Source: Spirometra erinaceieuropaei (Eukaryota; Platyhelminthes; Cestoda; Diphyllobothriidea; Diphyllobothriidae). From it: a stretch of DNA of 64,000 nucleotides. Within the stretch, counting starts at the first letter, position 1; each line of letters opens with the position of its first letter. The notes under the pieces were generated by a model that was not told where the DNA came from, made no database searches, and saw nothing but the letters and a program-made list of their open reading frames with translations. Both the position numbers and the translations under genes were made by a program. The DNA lies in contig CACRXP010000160.1 of the NCBI GenBank assembly GCA_902702965.1, positions 21,496 to 85,495 of the forward strand, in the 5' to 3' direction. This document shows, piece after piece, positions 11,220 through 22,110 of the stretch.

Positions 11220-12800
11220 TCCCGCTCCGCCATGTTTGTCACTATGAATGCCTCAGAGAGCACCGCAGTGTCTGTGTGCGAAGCATCATCCAGTCGTGAA
11301 GAAGCCTTGCCACTTGAGTAAATCGTTCGGAACAGCCGAATTTCAGCATAATTTTCCAGAGCTCTTCGCGAATCACTCTGTCAAATGTCTTTGACAAATG
11401 GAAAAAGGTGGTGTGGAGGATGGTCTTCATTTGGCGGGCCACGAAACTCCTGTCTGTGAATGCGCAGTGTTTTGAAGTAAGCACTTAGTTTCAGGAAGAA
11501 GTCTCCGCCTGAGATGCGCGCTCCGACGACTAAGCAGGATACGGGCGAAAACTTCTTGAAATATTCGCAATGGGTATGCTTTTGTTGTTATCATATAGTT
11601 GCCCATTCTCCTTGCGTCTGCGACTGTGAGCAGTATTGCGCCTTTGAGGTCCTGTGGTAGTTTTGCTAATAGAAGCGTACAGGTGAGTTCAGTTTTCCCA
11701 ACACCACGTCTCCTGAAACAGCAAGTTAAAGTTTTCCACATGTTACGGGCCGTCATATCTGTAGCTTCTGGCTGAAATTGAGTCTGATTCCGATACTCCT
11801 CCATTGGACAGCTGCTACACCGCCCTAATTTTCTTAGTGAGGACGACGCATGATCGGAACCTGGATGGTATCCAGCACCACCCTCCAGTGAGTTTCAAAG
11901 TTGGTATGTATCGTCAGGATTTGCAGTTCTTTCATTTTGGTCTTCTTGCAACTAAATTTTAGTTGGCGCTCAGGCGAATTGATTAAAACAGTATTTTCTT
12001 ACTTGATATTAACTGAACTTGTGGTCTCCGGTGCGCTTGCGGTTGAGCCTCATCCTGGAGTTGGCAAGACAGTGATTCATCCTACACTCGGCACCACATA
12101 CCGCCCTTGTCACAATCACGTCATGATGGTCACGCCTGCTAACTAGAACGCAATCCAGCAAATGCCAGTAACATGGAAGGAGGCACATTCAGGTTGCCTT
12201 CTCCAGCATCGAAAGTCGGAAAGTTATGATCAGGAGAGTAGTGTGTCCCACACATGCCTGGAAAAGAAAACCATCACTGTTGCAGTTGCCGATCCCATGG
12301 CGACAGAGCATTCCCTCCCAGGCAGCATGGTCCTGCCTATGACGACATTTAGGTCACCAAGTACAATCCGTCTGTCCGTGCCCGGCATAATTGCCAGGAG
12401 AGTGCGCAGCTCCTCGTAGAACTCGTATTTCAGGTCATCGGAGTTGGCCATTGAGGAGGCATGGGCGTTGACGATGGTAGAGAATTTGTTCTCGCGGGGT
12501 GGCAGCCTCACAGACTTGGGGAATTATAAACGACTCATGGCAGACAGGACAGCCGTCTCGCGACGTCGCCCCTGACGGCGGAGATTATTCCGATTTTTCT
12601 CCGCTTTGACCTTGGACGTTCGCTCTAGAAGAATGTGTATGCGGCACCCACCTCCTCCAGTTGGCCTTGTTCAGAAAGGCGGGTCCCACTAAGAGCCGCT
12701 ATGTCCACTTTGTAGCTGACCAGTTAGCGGGCGATAAGAGCCGTTCTCCTTCTCGGACAGTTGGCCCATGAATTTTCTGGAAACAAACGAGCATTCCAGG
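11220..12800 (-). pseudogene. LINE-C copy 1: decayed non-LTR retrotransposon (endonuclease + RT)
   Basis: Reading on the minus strand from 12800 down, frames carry endonuclease pieces in order: RPERRTALIAR-type residues, YKVDIAALSGTRLSEQG and GQLEEVGAAYTFF (12600-12715), then KFSTIVNAHASSM and IVLGDLNVVIGR (12350-12490). Reverse transcriptase pieces follow: PQDLKGA, EVFARILL, HLRRRLLPETKC (11490-11700), then TFDRVIREELWKIMLKFG and RLLHDWMM (11290-11390). These belong to an APE-type endonuclease and the RT fingers and start of palm. The YADD region and the 3' end are missing. Several stops and frameshifts occur. The endonuclease start matches the LINE at 21204-21287, so both belong to one family. 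Clade is uncertain (RTE- or CR1-like). Confidence 0.75.
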
Positions 12801-13359
12801 TAAGCAGGGACAATCTGGCAGCCTGTGGAAAGGACCGTAAACTGGGACTGGGCTGTTATTTATTGTAATATTTCTAACATACGTTTGCATTAAACAGGCT
12901 ACAGTCAGCCTGCCAATGGTGCGTTTCATTTATTCGCATGAAACTTCTCCTAAAGGGAACTGCTAGTCATATCACGTGGTTACCGGAGTTGACAGTCGGT
13001 CACGAGTTTTGTTCAACGGGAAAACGATCCAGGTTAGTCTGAACCGCCTGTAGGACTGCATTTTGCTCTTTTCAAAAAACATTTTTGGGAGTGGAGGGAG
13101 TAATGAGATTAGCTCAGAACCGCTGGGTGTTAAAACAGGCACGCTGGACGCCCTCAGTCACATAACCCGCCCCACCGTGCTGGCCATCGCTTCGAAGAGC
13201 CGCAGCTGAGGACTGGATGAGAAGCAGAAATATCCACCAGGTTGTCGGTGCGTTCGGTGGGAACTGTAAGTGTACTGATTACGGGTACTTCATACCGCCA
13301 TAGTCATAGCAGCAATATCAAGTCTGGGGATAGAAGTTTTGCGAATTGTGAAATGTTAG
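12801..13359. other. No recognisable feature
   Basis: Intergenic, moderately GC-rich around 13100-13230. No coding motif or repeat match recognised. Confidence 0.4.
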
Positions 13360-13890
13360 AATTTACTTTCATCTTAAGCGCGACAGGTTTGTGTAGTCAT
13401 CTCGCTGCATTCCCGTCTTTGTCCTCGTTTTCATAATTTCCGGAGGGTTTTTGAAATGTGCTGGTCTCGTGTACTGCATAAATTAATTACTTATTATTAC
13501 CTCTCTCCACCGCATGCCCTCCTCTCTTTCTGTAGGAAAAAGGAACCTGTTTCAGTGCTGCATAAGATATCCGTCAATGCGCATTCATAACAGGCAAGGT
13601 CAACATTTTAGATCGCTTTTTAGGGCAAAAAACCAAAAAGGAAACACGAACATATGTCTGTTCTAGGAATGAACAACAAGAGGGGGGCAACTCAGACCAG
13701 CGTGACGTATAACTGTCTACTACTAACTTTTATATTGGGTGTCAATGACATGGGACGTGATGGCCTACGTATTAACAAATTGCACGTAAACATATGTCAG
13801 TCTTGACAGAGAAAACTGGATAGAGGATAATGTACAATCAAGCATCTTTTTGACCTCGATATAGATGTCGATTTTCAATTTCACGCGGCA
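13360..13890. repeat. Dispersed repeat R1, copy 2
   Basis: Collinear with 8275-8800: TTAAGCGCGACAGG, CCTCTCTCCACCGCATGCC, AACAGGCAAGG, GACCAGCGTGACG, ATGGGACGTGATGGCCTACG, GCACGTAAACATATGTCAG and GACCTCGATATAG. Orientation is the same as copy 1. The two copies differ by many substitutions and indels, so the family is old. Confidence 0.5.
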
Positions 13891-14851
13891 TGTAGAATGC
13901 CGCAAATTACCAGTATGTGCTTTGATAGCAACCATTAGACGTGTCGGAAAGGACCTCGGTCGGCTTGTGTCGGCAGGCTTTGCGAATGCAGGGAAATTTC
14001 TTGAAGTTTATATGATTTAAGTTTGGTTAGTGGTATGCCACATGTGGTTAGGCGGTGGAAATTTATCCCATGCCCTCTTAACCTGACGGCGCTCGAACCA
14101 CACATACCCAGTAAACGGGGCATGGTCGCTTGGTATACCATCTGCATTAACATAAATACACCACATTCACGGTGATATATTAGTTGAGACACTTATATTT
14201 AATGAACTGTCTATTTGAGGCATACTAACACTGACTCATGTGGTTATCTTGTTCACACCGTACAAGCTATGTCAGTTGGTAGACTCCTGCCCAAGTGTAC
14301 TGACACAATTGCGCCATTCATTGTCCGTATTGCAGTTTCCTCTTGCGAAGAAATAAAAAAACTATCAGTTATAGTAGAAGAAACGACTAATAGTTGTTTT
14401 CAAACAGCAGTCCCAGTAACGTATGTGAAACCAACTTCCTAACGAATGGATGTTAGTTAGGACATTTGATTTATAAATTGTGGACTTTGGTGTATGTTTC
14501 ATTAATAAATCAAAAGTAACACTACGATTTGAATGGACATTCCACGGTATTTAAAAGATTTCCCAATCAAATTCGGTAACAATCGGGAGATGGCACTCAA
14601 AAAAATCCGCTACCTAGAAATAATACCTTCAACAGTGGACTCAAACGCCTGCAGGCTATATCAGCGGTTGTACGCCGACTTTCACGCACTACTTTTACTT
14701 TTCCCGACGGCCTAACATGGGCTGGTTGAACGAACATCGCAGGAGGTTACATGGACGATGGTCGCTGTTACCCAACCTTCCCCATTGTTACACACGTACA
14801 CCTTAATGTACGGCATACATTCGCATTATGGCAGTTTATTACAAAACAAAA
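13891..14851. other. No recognisable feature
   Basis: AT-rich intergenic DNA. Open frames here (85, 75 and 60 aa) lack recognisable motifs. Confidence 0.4.
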
Positions 14852-15330
14852 TCACTTTTGAATAGGATAAGCCTGCACAACACGGGACAGGAACAGTTCC
14901 CAGGCGTCTGTCAAAGGCATGGCATTGAGGCCAAACCAAAGACGATACTGTACTTCGTCTTTGTGAGCCCACACAGCTCGACCACATACAGGGCCGCCCT
15001 CGTAGAGTTTCCCTTTCAGTCTACTCCAGTATGCCTCAATGGCATTGGCGTGCAGACCGGTGGTAGGGTCCTTGAAGTCCTTTGAGTGATTAACAGAGAA
15101 ATGCAGATAACCTTCTGAGGGAAGACGATTATGCGCCTTCCACTCGTCCGTTACCAATATACTGTCTTTGGCGACCCATTTTGTAATAACGGAACGGAGA
15201 GCAGGCCAACATCGATAATTCACCTGTTGAAATAAGGCTCTCCGTCGGCTTGTATCGTACATTCCGACCAGCCACTACCCATAAAACCCCTATTACCACC
15301 TGTCCCGTAAGACAGGCTGCTTTGATTAGG
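14852..15330 (-). pseudogene. Merlin / IS1595 (ISXO2-like) DDE transposase fragment
   Basis: A 136-residue open frame on the minus strand (15262 down to 14852) has the C-terminal half of an ISXO2-like transposase. YDTSRRRALFQQV is followed by the second-aspartate motif ILVTDEWKAHNRL, then GYLHFSVNHSKDF, DPTTGLHANAIE and AIEAYWSRLKGK with the final glutamate. The terminal part MPLTDAWELF is out of family register. Upstream residues VLWVVAGRNVRYK (15230-15300) are in another frame, so there is at least one indel. The N-terminal domain and first catalytic aspartate were not found, nor were terminal inverted repeats. The family is known as Merlin in animals, including flatworms. The fragment is inactive as it stands. 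Confidence 0.75.
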
Positions 15331-15429
15331 CGAATTTTATAGGTGCCATCGCCCAATTTTTACCTCAAATACCTTTCAAAACCAAAAGGTCTCCTTTCTC
15401 AAGGCATAAACTTTGAAGAGAAAGTGATT

Positions 15430-15740
15430 TACAATCAAGTGAAGGCAAGAAGGCATATTTATGATCATGTTTTTAATGAGATACGTTCGATCCTATAGGG
15501 GCGCCGGACGTCGATGTACAAGATGCTCCCTTAGTAAATTGTCATTTTTGCTGAGTGCTGTTTTTGCAGGCGGCTGAAAGAAGCGCATTCGAAAACGGGC
15601 ATTCTAACGTGGCTGAAATATCTTGGGATTATGCTGCTGAATAATCCGTATTGCAGCAAAACTTAAGTAATCCTTCTTAGTCGAAAACGGATTTCAGAAT
15701 TTCGGCAAACACTTCAGGAAATTTACTAAATGCATACGAA
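15430..15740 (-). mobile_element. Foldback family, single arm (FB5)
   Basis: The reverse complement matches the left arm of the family: TGCCGAAATTCTGAAATCCG, TTTTCGACTAAGAAGGATTA, CAGCATAATCCCAAGATAT, AGAATGCCCG and GAATGCGCTTCTTTCAGCC. No opposite arm was found nearby, so this is a solo arm or a truncated copy. It lies just beyond the Merlin transposase fragment; any link is speculative. Confidence 0.55.
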
Positions 15741-17799
15741 GCCCACACAAAATAAATTTTAATTTCGTTAGGACCGCTGGTGTTACGGAAACAGGGGAAA
15801 GCATGTGTTGACGTGCTGATATTAAGCATAAGGATATCTTCTAAATATAAACTGGAATTCGTCATCCATTTCGGCACTCTCAATTATACTCAAAAATCTC
15901 CCAAGGAAGGGAAAATGCGTAGACGAGGAACGAGTGCGTAAGTGGCAGTTCTATAACCATAGGTTGAGTCGATAATTAATGTTTCCTCTTGACTGAATGC
16001 AAGTTGCCGCGGGCTTCCGCATTTGTGCGCAGAGACGCGTATTTATAGCATGATTAACTGTCATTTTGTAGATTTAAATAGCTAGGCATTCCATCGTCCC
16101 GTGACGGTAAGTCGCGCATCGCAAATGTCCCGGTTTCTTAAGTACGATCTTGCCTGGTGGTATGGGTCTGCATCAATCCAGACTCCACCTCTTGCGCATA
16201 GCACATGCAGGAATTTTGTAGGCGGTCCCTCGACTGTTTGCACGTCAGAGCAATTTGGTTGGTTAACTGACAGTCATGCCTATTTTCAAAATCATTTTTA
16301 TTGAAGGTGACTATATTTTTACCTTACACATAAGAGGCTGTGAGCTGCAACCATGCCTTTGATTATTTTGTCGACACCCCTTACCATGTTAACTGAAATA
16401 GTCCGTATATCTTTCACAAAAAGACACGTCCTAGTATGCACCGAGCGTGGGCTTATCCGTATAGGCAAGTTGTCCTGTCTGCGGATTTAATTCAGGGAGG
16501 TGAAAGAAATAGTTGTGATGCAGGAGCCCTCCAGGATATTCTGCGCATAATAAGGTACCGTCTGTTGCTCCAACAGTTTTTTTCAAGCTGATTCTCAAAT
16601 ACTAAGGTGGAAAGCCCAAAACTTATGAAGTGTGTTCATGTAGGCATACGTTAACAAAGATCCTCCAGATATCCAGAGCTAACGAGCTCCAGATAGATGA
16701 CAGAGGCCAGGGACAGGCAACCGCCGACTGCGCACAACTCGATCAAGCATTCATTTGTGCGGCAGAAATACGGACACATGCACTCAGGGTGAAGAAACAC
16801 AGTCCGTCAGATTCGCCACAATTACTGCATTCTACGGGAGTTCAATAATACGCTGCGTCGTGTAGGTTTTTTCTCGATACAGATCGGTAATTTGTTCATA
16901 CGAGAATAGGCACACACTGGCCATCTGGTTTCTCAAGACAGAAAACAGCCCGTCACATCGTGTGTACTTGCATATTTGGTGTGCACCGATTTTATACATT
17001 CGCAGGTTTCTCTTTAAACATTGGGCAAACCTCCATATTTGTATACCTGTTTTACATAAACTTGCGCCTTCGTATTTTGTAATCAAAAGAGAGTCGTAGT
17101 ACGGCTTTGAAAAAGAAGAGGTGAAATTTTAATACGCTTAGAACGCTTACATGATTATTCGCAATAAAATATTTCCTAGTAAATTATTTCGCAATCTACA
17201 TATGCAACCGAACGCACATCTACCGCAATATTTTATGAGTTCCGGAGGTCTTGCGTAGGAAAATTAAGAGTTAAATGAGTATATTTTTCAAAATGGTAGA
17301 TGATGCCTAATGGGCAATCATTGATAACATTGTTAGCATGTGGAGATGAATTGGAACAAGCAAACCACTCCAAGAGTCAAGACTTGCTTTCTCACTAGGT
17401 CAGCCTGTCGGCAAACTTCATTTCGTATGAAATAGACAAAAAGAGTTGGATTGCGAAAATTGCCATGGGAAGATCCAGAAGACCAGTTGGCGTGAATACA
17501 TATCACAGTCGGCCCAGTACATTTATAAGGGAATGGTGCACAGGTAAAACATTTGACTGGAAGGGGAAATCAACTACGACTCGTCTTTCCTGCAAGTGCA
17601 ATGTGGAAACAGGGTGAAGGGAGGACTAAGGGACAGTGAATTAGGAGACAGTGAGGGTTGTGGAACGGGGGAAGGGTACGAAGGAGTGCTTGCAGTTAAC
17701 CGACCCCTGGCCACGGTAGACGTGGTACTTGTGCCTGTTTCCTCTGTGCACATAAGACCGGCTTTCTCAACCCGATTGCAGTGGACCAACTTGCAGTTA
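15741..17799. other. No recognisable feature
   Basis: Intergenic. A GC-richer block at 17580-17800 lies at the C-terminal side of the PLE-2 remnant and may include its eroded end. No motif was secure enough to annotate. Confidence 0.35.
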
Positions 17800-19275
17800 T
17801 ATTGAAGGGACATGAAACGTCAGAAGTTTGTTTATTGTCCCGATAAAGCTTTTTTTTCCGAATGATGCTCCTTCGAACACTATCGTCAGCTTTTGTGCTT
17901 ATAGGGATATCTAAGAATGGGAGCGAATCCGCCGTAAATGTGATCCGCGGATGTGCTTGACTTACAGCATCTAAGAGTACAACTATGTAGGTTTCTGCGG
18001 TAGCGATTGCGTGGATGTCGTCAACGCAGGGACCTGAATTAACTTTCCACGATCGGATTCATGCAGGTATCAAAAATCTGGGGAAAGTTGTTTACCAGAT
18101 GTCGTGATTACTTTCCAACGTTGATTTACCTGGATGGCTGAAAAGATACTCAATCGAAAGTCAAACTGCATGATACATGCGTGACCCTTCATCAAGTAGC
18201 ATGCTAGTAGGTGATGCGCATTCAGGGTATTGTTTTGTTGCATGCGTATTGCCAGCAGCTATGTCCAGAATATCCTCCTACGAAACGAAATCGTGTATTA
18301 GCTCGGACTCGGAATCAGAGGCGTCACTAACAAACAGGCAATATCTGTACACATCTGCACTAATCGGAATTGCACTGGAAATTGTTACAGTCAAAACTCA
18401 AATTCGACCCAATTCTCGTGAAAGTAATATTTTCTGTTAATGGATGAGAAGACAACCCGTGTAACTTTTGAAGGTCTTATACATTGGTCGTGAGAGTGTT
18501 AATAGCAGGAATGAGTTGTCATCTCAAATGATTACAAACGCCCACAAGATCTGCATTGCAAAGAGCTAAAAAGAAGTTTAACTAAGTCGGTAGTCGTTTT
18601 TGTCAAAGCGGTCGGAATAGAGAATATTCCATAAAACCCTTAACTCTTGGGGGTTTTTACAAATATTTCATGATGTGTCATGTGACGCGCATGACAGCCT
18701 TAACATCATGATTTCCCATCGGAGCTCTTAGATCATTTTAAATTTGTGAGTGTAACTTTTGCAAGGACTTCGCCTTTGAGTTTGTTAATCTGATCGTCTA
18801 CTTGAAGCTCTTCTACTTTGCAGGTATGCACCTCCGTTAAAAGAGTACAAAACTGCACACCCATAGCGACTCCGTCTATTTCGCTATGCAGTTAGATGTC
18901 AATAAAGAACTACGCATTCAATGTATACCTTAGTAAGAGCCCGTTTGAATGCCTGCATCCGTCTTCCTATTTCCTGACGTGTGGCCGATATGAATTCGTG
19001 GGTGTAATCGACTGTCTCGGCAACGGGTACGTTTATAAAGTGCGATGAGATTTCTAGCAAAACATCGCCATTACGTCTATGTTCAAGTCTCTGACGTCAC
19101 CAATGTATTCGGTGGTATCCCAATAGCCTCGTGGTGCCAACTAGATTGAAAGGATTGCGTTTCTCTGCTGAGCACATATCTATCGCACGATACGGAGGAT
19201 CCCCCATCTCCAAACTGTATGAACTGTCAGGCCGTCCTTGTGAAGTTTCGGTTTACCAGCAGTCGAGGAATGCGT
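17800..19275 (-). pseudogene. PLE-2: decayed Penelope-like reverse transcriptase, second lineage
   Basis: Minus-strand frames give an ordered set of PLE RT motifs separated by stops and shifts. AGKPKLHKDG (about 19225-19255) matches the GLPKVHKDG motif. INVPVAETVDYTHEF (about 18985-19035) matches the N(V/I)PV region after the first catalytic motif. EIDGVAMG (about 18860-18885) matches the (D/K)G.(A/P)MGS motif. CVDDI (about 18015-18030) is the catalytic YVDD box with Y changed to C. LPFLDI (about 17895-17915) is the conserved LAFLD block. DGVAMG differs from KGTPMG in the 48-50 kb PLE, so this is a different lineage. About 800 bp of poorly conserved DNA lies between the MG and VDD motifs, suggesting an insertion. 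No intact frame remains. Confidence 0.65.
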
Positions 19276-20469
19276 ACCGACTGTTCAGAGGCGCTCGAAG
19301 TCGCAGCTGTCTATGAAACCACCTGAGTGGAGTCTTCCTGAACAGTCGGTCAGTTCTACCTGCACTTCGTCCATGCAATCTTTTATCTCACCTACTTTTC
19401 TAAATTTATTTTAGTCTGATTGTATGGACCGTATCTTCATTGATCACCATATTTGACTATTATAACAACATGCATTCAGTTATGACCAGCACAGCAGTCA
19501 CACCGATGAGGGCTTTTGGAGCTGCAACTTTGTTACGGAATTCCAAATAATATGCGGATTTTATTTTCCAAATTCACAGGAGATGCATTTCCTGTCCAAC
19601 AATATTAATTTGCATCTGGAATTACGTCTCGTCACCGCTACTGGGTTCATGATCGCAGTTATGCGATGGTTACCTTACCTAAGCGTTTTTAGGTATTTAA
19701 TAATGTTTTCTTAAGAGCGGGGGAAAAGAAGCCAGTGCACTTAGTGGCGCGAAGTTCGAAAACAATTGAAAGCATAAGCATTTTCGAAGGTAAACAAAAG
19801 ACCTGTTCATACTCTAGTGTTGATCAAAATGAGGATGTCAATTGGAGAAATCCTTTTCAAGATGTTCAAGAAGCTTCGAACACCAGATAAACGATTTATC
19901 CTTTTGAACTTTCTCTCAAGATATTTCAGCCCAGTGCTCATCCCTAATTTGTTGGAGAGTAAGGACTTCATGGTCTGAGCCGGCACTAATAATTCGACCT
20001 TTGAGATTCCAACATGTACCATTGTGCAGCAGTAATGTAAACTACGCGAATTCAAACAGAGGCGGCCGAGGACACCAATCACTTAGGCAGTCAAATTATT
20101 TGTGCCCATTCGACTGAAGAGGAAAGCTGTTCATCAGCAGTGTTCCAAAGCTCAGAAAAGCGGTCAAAACGTGAAGACGCGATCAAGCAAAACCTTACGC
20201 CTTACATGCATTCATTAGTGGCATAGGTGTCTGAGGTGCCGGAACAAAGTATAGATGACAATGCGCAGTCTTAAGGAGTAAATAGGCATAAGTGATCAGT
20301 TTTCTTCATTTGTTGTTTCGTACTCTGACTGTCCCTGCAAATACCCAAAGTTGAATTAGTAAAACGTATGGATCAGGTTTTCTGAATATAAGCTGGGCAC
20401 TCGGTGACGGACACGCTGTTTTTATATGAATTTTCATGGGGTGTAGGGGTGTCAGCGGTGGGTTCACGT
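19276..20469. other. No recognisable feature
   Basis: Intergenic. A 12-bp inverted repeat (CCGACTGTTCAG at about 19278 and its complement at about 19338) was the only structure noticed. Confidence 0.4.
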
Positions 20470-21287
20470 AATGGTCGTGGTGGTCGCTCACTTGCTTGCA
20501 GGTGAGACTGCGCCTAGCGTCCACTTGCTGGCACTCAACTCTCACCTGTGGCTCCACGTAGCTGGGCTCTGCTCAGCGGCCACACCCCGGGCAACCGTCT
20601 CGACCGGCTGGCTAAACCAGGTGAGGGGGCCCTGTGCGCTGTGCCGTGTGCACAGGGTTTGCGGATTCCGCTGGATGGAAGGTCGGATGGAACCTTGCGT
20701 CGGCACCGTCGTGACGTGGTTCGTCTCTGCACGTCGCTCGACAGCCGGTGACGGGATTGATCTCCACATCGACATCGCCTTGACGCGCCCACCTTCGCCG
20801 ACGGAGACCCCGGCTTACGGCGAATTCGAGTCGCTCTCCACTACAACCCGAAGTCGTGGTCCCATAGTGGAGTTCGGCCGTGCCACAACGGCACATGGCA
20901 GCCCTATTCAGGGATGGCACTGCCAGCCCCCACGAGGGGAAGGGTCTAGAAAAGGTGGCCTAAACATTGCTGGGTACCACGCCGTCTCCAGGCTAGCCAG
21001 GGCCGCAGACGTCTAAACATGGTCGAAACAATCAAAATCGAAACAACAACAATACCAATAACAGCAACAACAACCATACTCATTCTCCTCATCCTACCTC
21101 TTCTTCCTCTACCTCCGTCTATTCTTCTGCCTATTCTTCTCCTTCGTCATCTTCTTCTCCATCTCCTTCCCGTCGCCCCACTCGTTGTCACCAGACTGGC
21201 AGGGTGAGCGCGCTCACTCTGGCAGCCTGGAATGTTCGTTCCCTTTTAGACAATCCGAGGAGCAACCGACCGGAGCGGAGGACGGCG
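20470..21287 (+). mobile_element. LINE-C copy 2: 5' region and endonuclease start, cut by a gap
   Basis: At 21204-21287 the plus strand encodes LTLAAWNVRSLLDNPRSN and then NRPERRTA. This is the first beta-strand (WNVRSL) and following residues of an APE-type LINE endonuclease, matching the family at 12800. An N run begins directly after. The GC-rich DNA upstream (20470-21016) has a 181-residue open frame without a recognised domain. It is followed by an AAC-rich then CTT-rich low-complexity leader at 21019-21180. I infer this to be the element's 5' untranslated or ORF1 region from adjacency and composition; that is not proven. Confidence 0.6.
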
Positions 21288-21392
21288 NNNNNNNNNNNNN
21301 NNNNNNNNNNNNNNNNNNNNNNNNNNNNNNNNNNNNNNNNNNNNNNNNNNNNNNNNNNNNNNNNNNNNNNNNNNNNNNNNNNNNNNNNNNNN
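21288..21392. other. Assembly gap (N run)
   Basis: 105 undetermined bases. The LINE-C endonuclease enters on the left but no LINE sequence leaves on the right, so the gap hides a junction or a misjoin. Confidence 1.
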
Positions 21393-21424
21393 TTGAGTCC
21401 GAGACTATCCCGACACGTCAAGCG

Positions 21425-21665
21425 TCGTGGATAGGAAGGTTGCTGATTGACGCCCGCTCTCGGTTCACGCAGTTCGTCGCGTTGTGTGTGTGTGTGTGTG
21501 TTGTGTGGAGTGGCGGACTGGTGGGCTGGGGACGGGCTGAAATAGCACCTTTCACGGCCCTCTCACGCAAGTGAGAGACACGCCGTTCAACCCCCGTTGT
21601 GTGAAATCCTGGTGTTTGTGTGTATGGGGGGCCAGGTCGTGCCGTGGCGCGCGCAGTCATGGTCA
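21425..21665 (+). repeat. Repeat R2, copy 1, with GT run
   Basis: Shares GTGGATAGGAAGGTTGC.GA.TGACG near its start and TGTGTGAAATCCTGGTGTTTG near its end with 21825-22110. A (GT)n tract lies at 21483-21500. Higher GC than its surroundings; no coding signal. Confidence 0.5.
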
Positions 21666-21824
21666 GTCGACCATGACAGCCACCGCGCCCATTCCCCACT
21701 CCAGTCTGCTGACCGGCTCGGACAGTGGCTGGGGTGTGGGAGTGGGAAGGGAGAGTGAGGTCGAAGACTCAGCGCACTTTCTCCTCACTATAAACAATCT
21801 GACGCGCTTGAAGCTATCACGGTG

Positions 21825-22110
21825 CGCTAAAAGCCGTGGCTTGGAAGGTTGCCAACTGACGGGGTACCTTGGACCTCCTCCTTGACCGGAGGCGGTCTGA
21901 GAGTCAGGCTGCAAGGGCTCCTTTTTAATGTGGCCTTTATGGCACTCCCATCACAGTGTGGGATCCGAGCCAGGCGTTGGCGGCACGCCCAGGTGCGGCT
22001 TCGGTCGTGCCAGCCTCCAAATCTCTCTTGTGTTGTTTGAAATCCTGGTTATTTGTTGTGTAGGCCAGGGGGTGTGGTGGAACGCCCAGGTGACTAACCC
22101 ATCCGTCCGA
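21825..22110 (+). repeat. Repeat R2, copy 2
   Basis: GTGGCTTGGAAGGTTGCCAA, then CTTTTTAATGTGG, CACTCCCATCACAGTGTGG and ATCCGAGCC align with 35735-35930. The GTTTGAAATCCTGGTTATTT block aligns with 21600-21625. Copies 1 and 2 lie in the same orientation 400 bp apart. Confidence 0.5.

Noticed and set aside
17795..17830. GAAACGTCAG as a hammerhead at the end of PLE-2
   Set aside because: It is on the opposite strand from the PLE-2 RT, and no CUGANGA or stem II precedes it.
20471..21016. 181-aa plus-strand open frame as a host gene
   Set aside because: GC-rich sequence with frames open on both strands. It sits directly upstream of a LINE-C endonuclease and has no recognised domain, so it is better explained as part of the retroelement.
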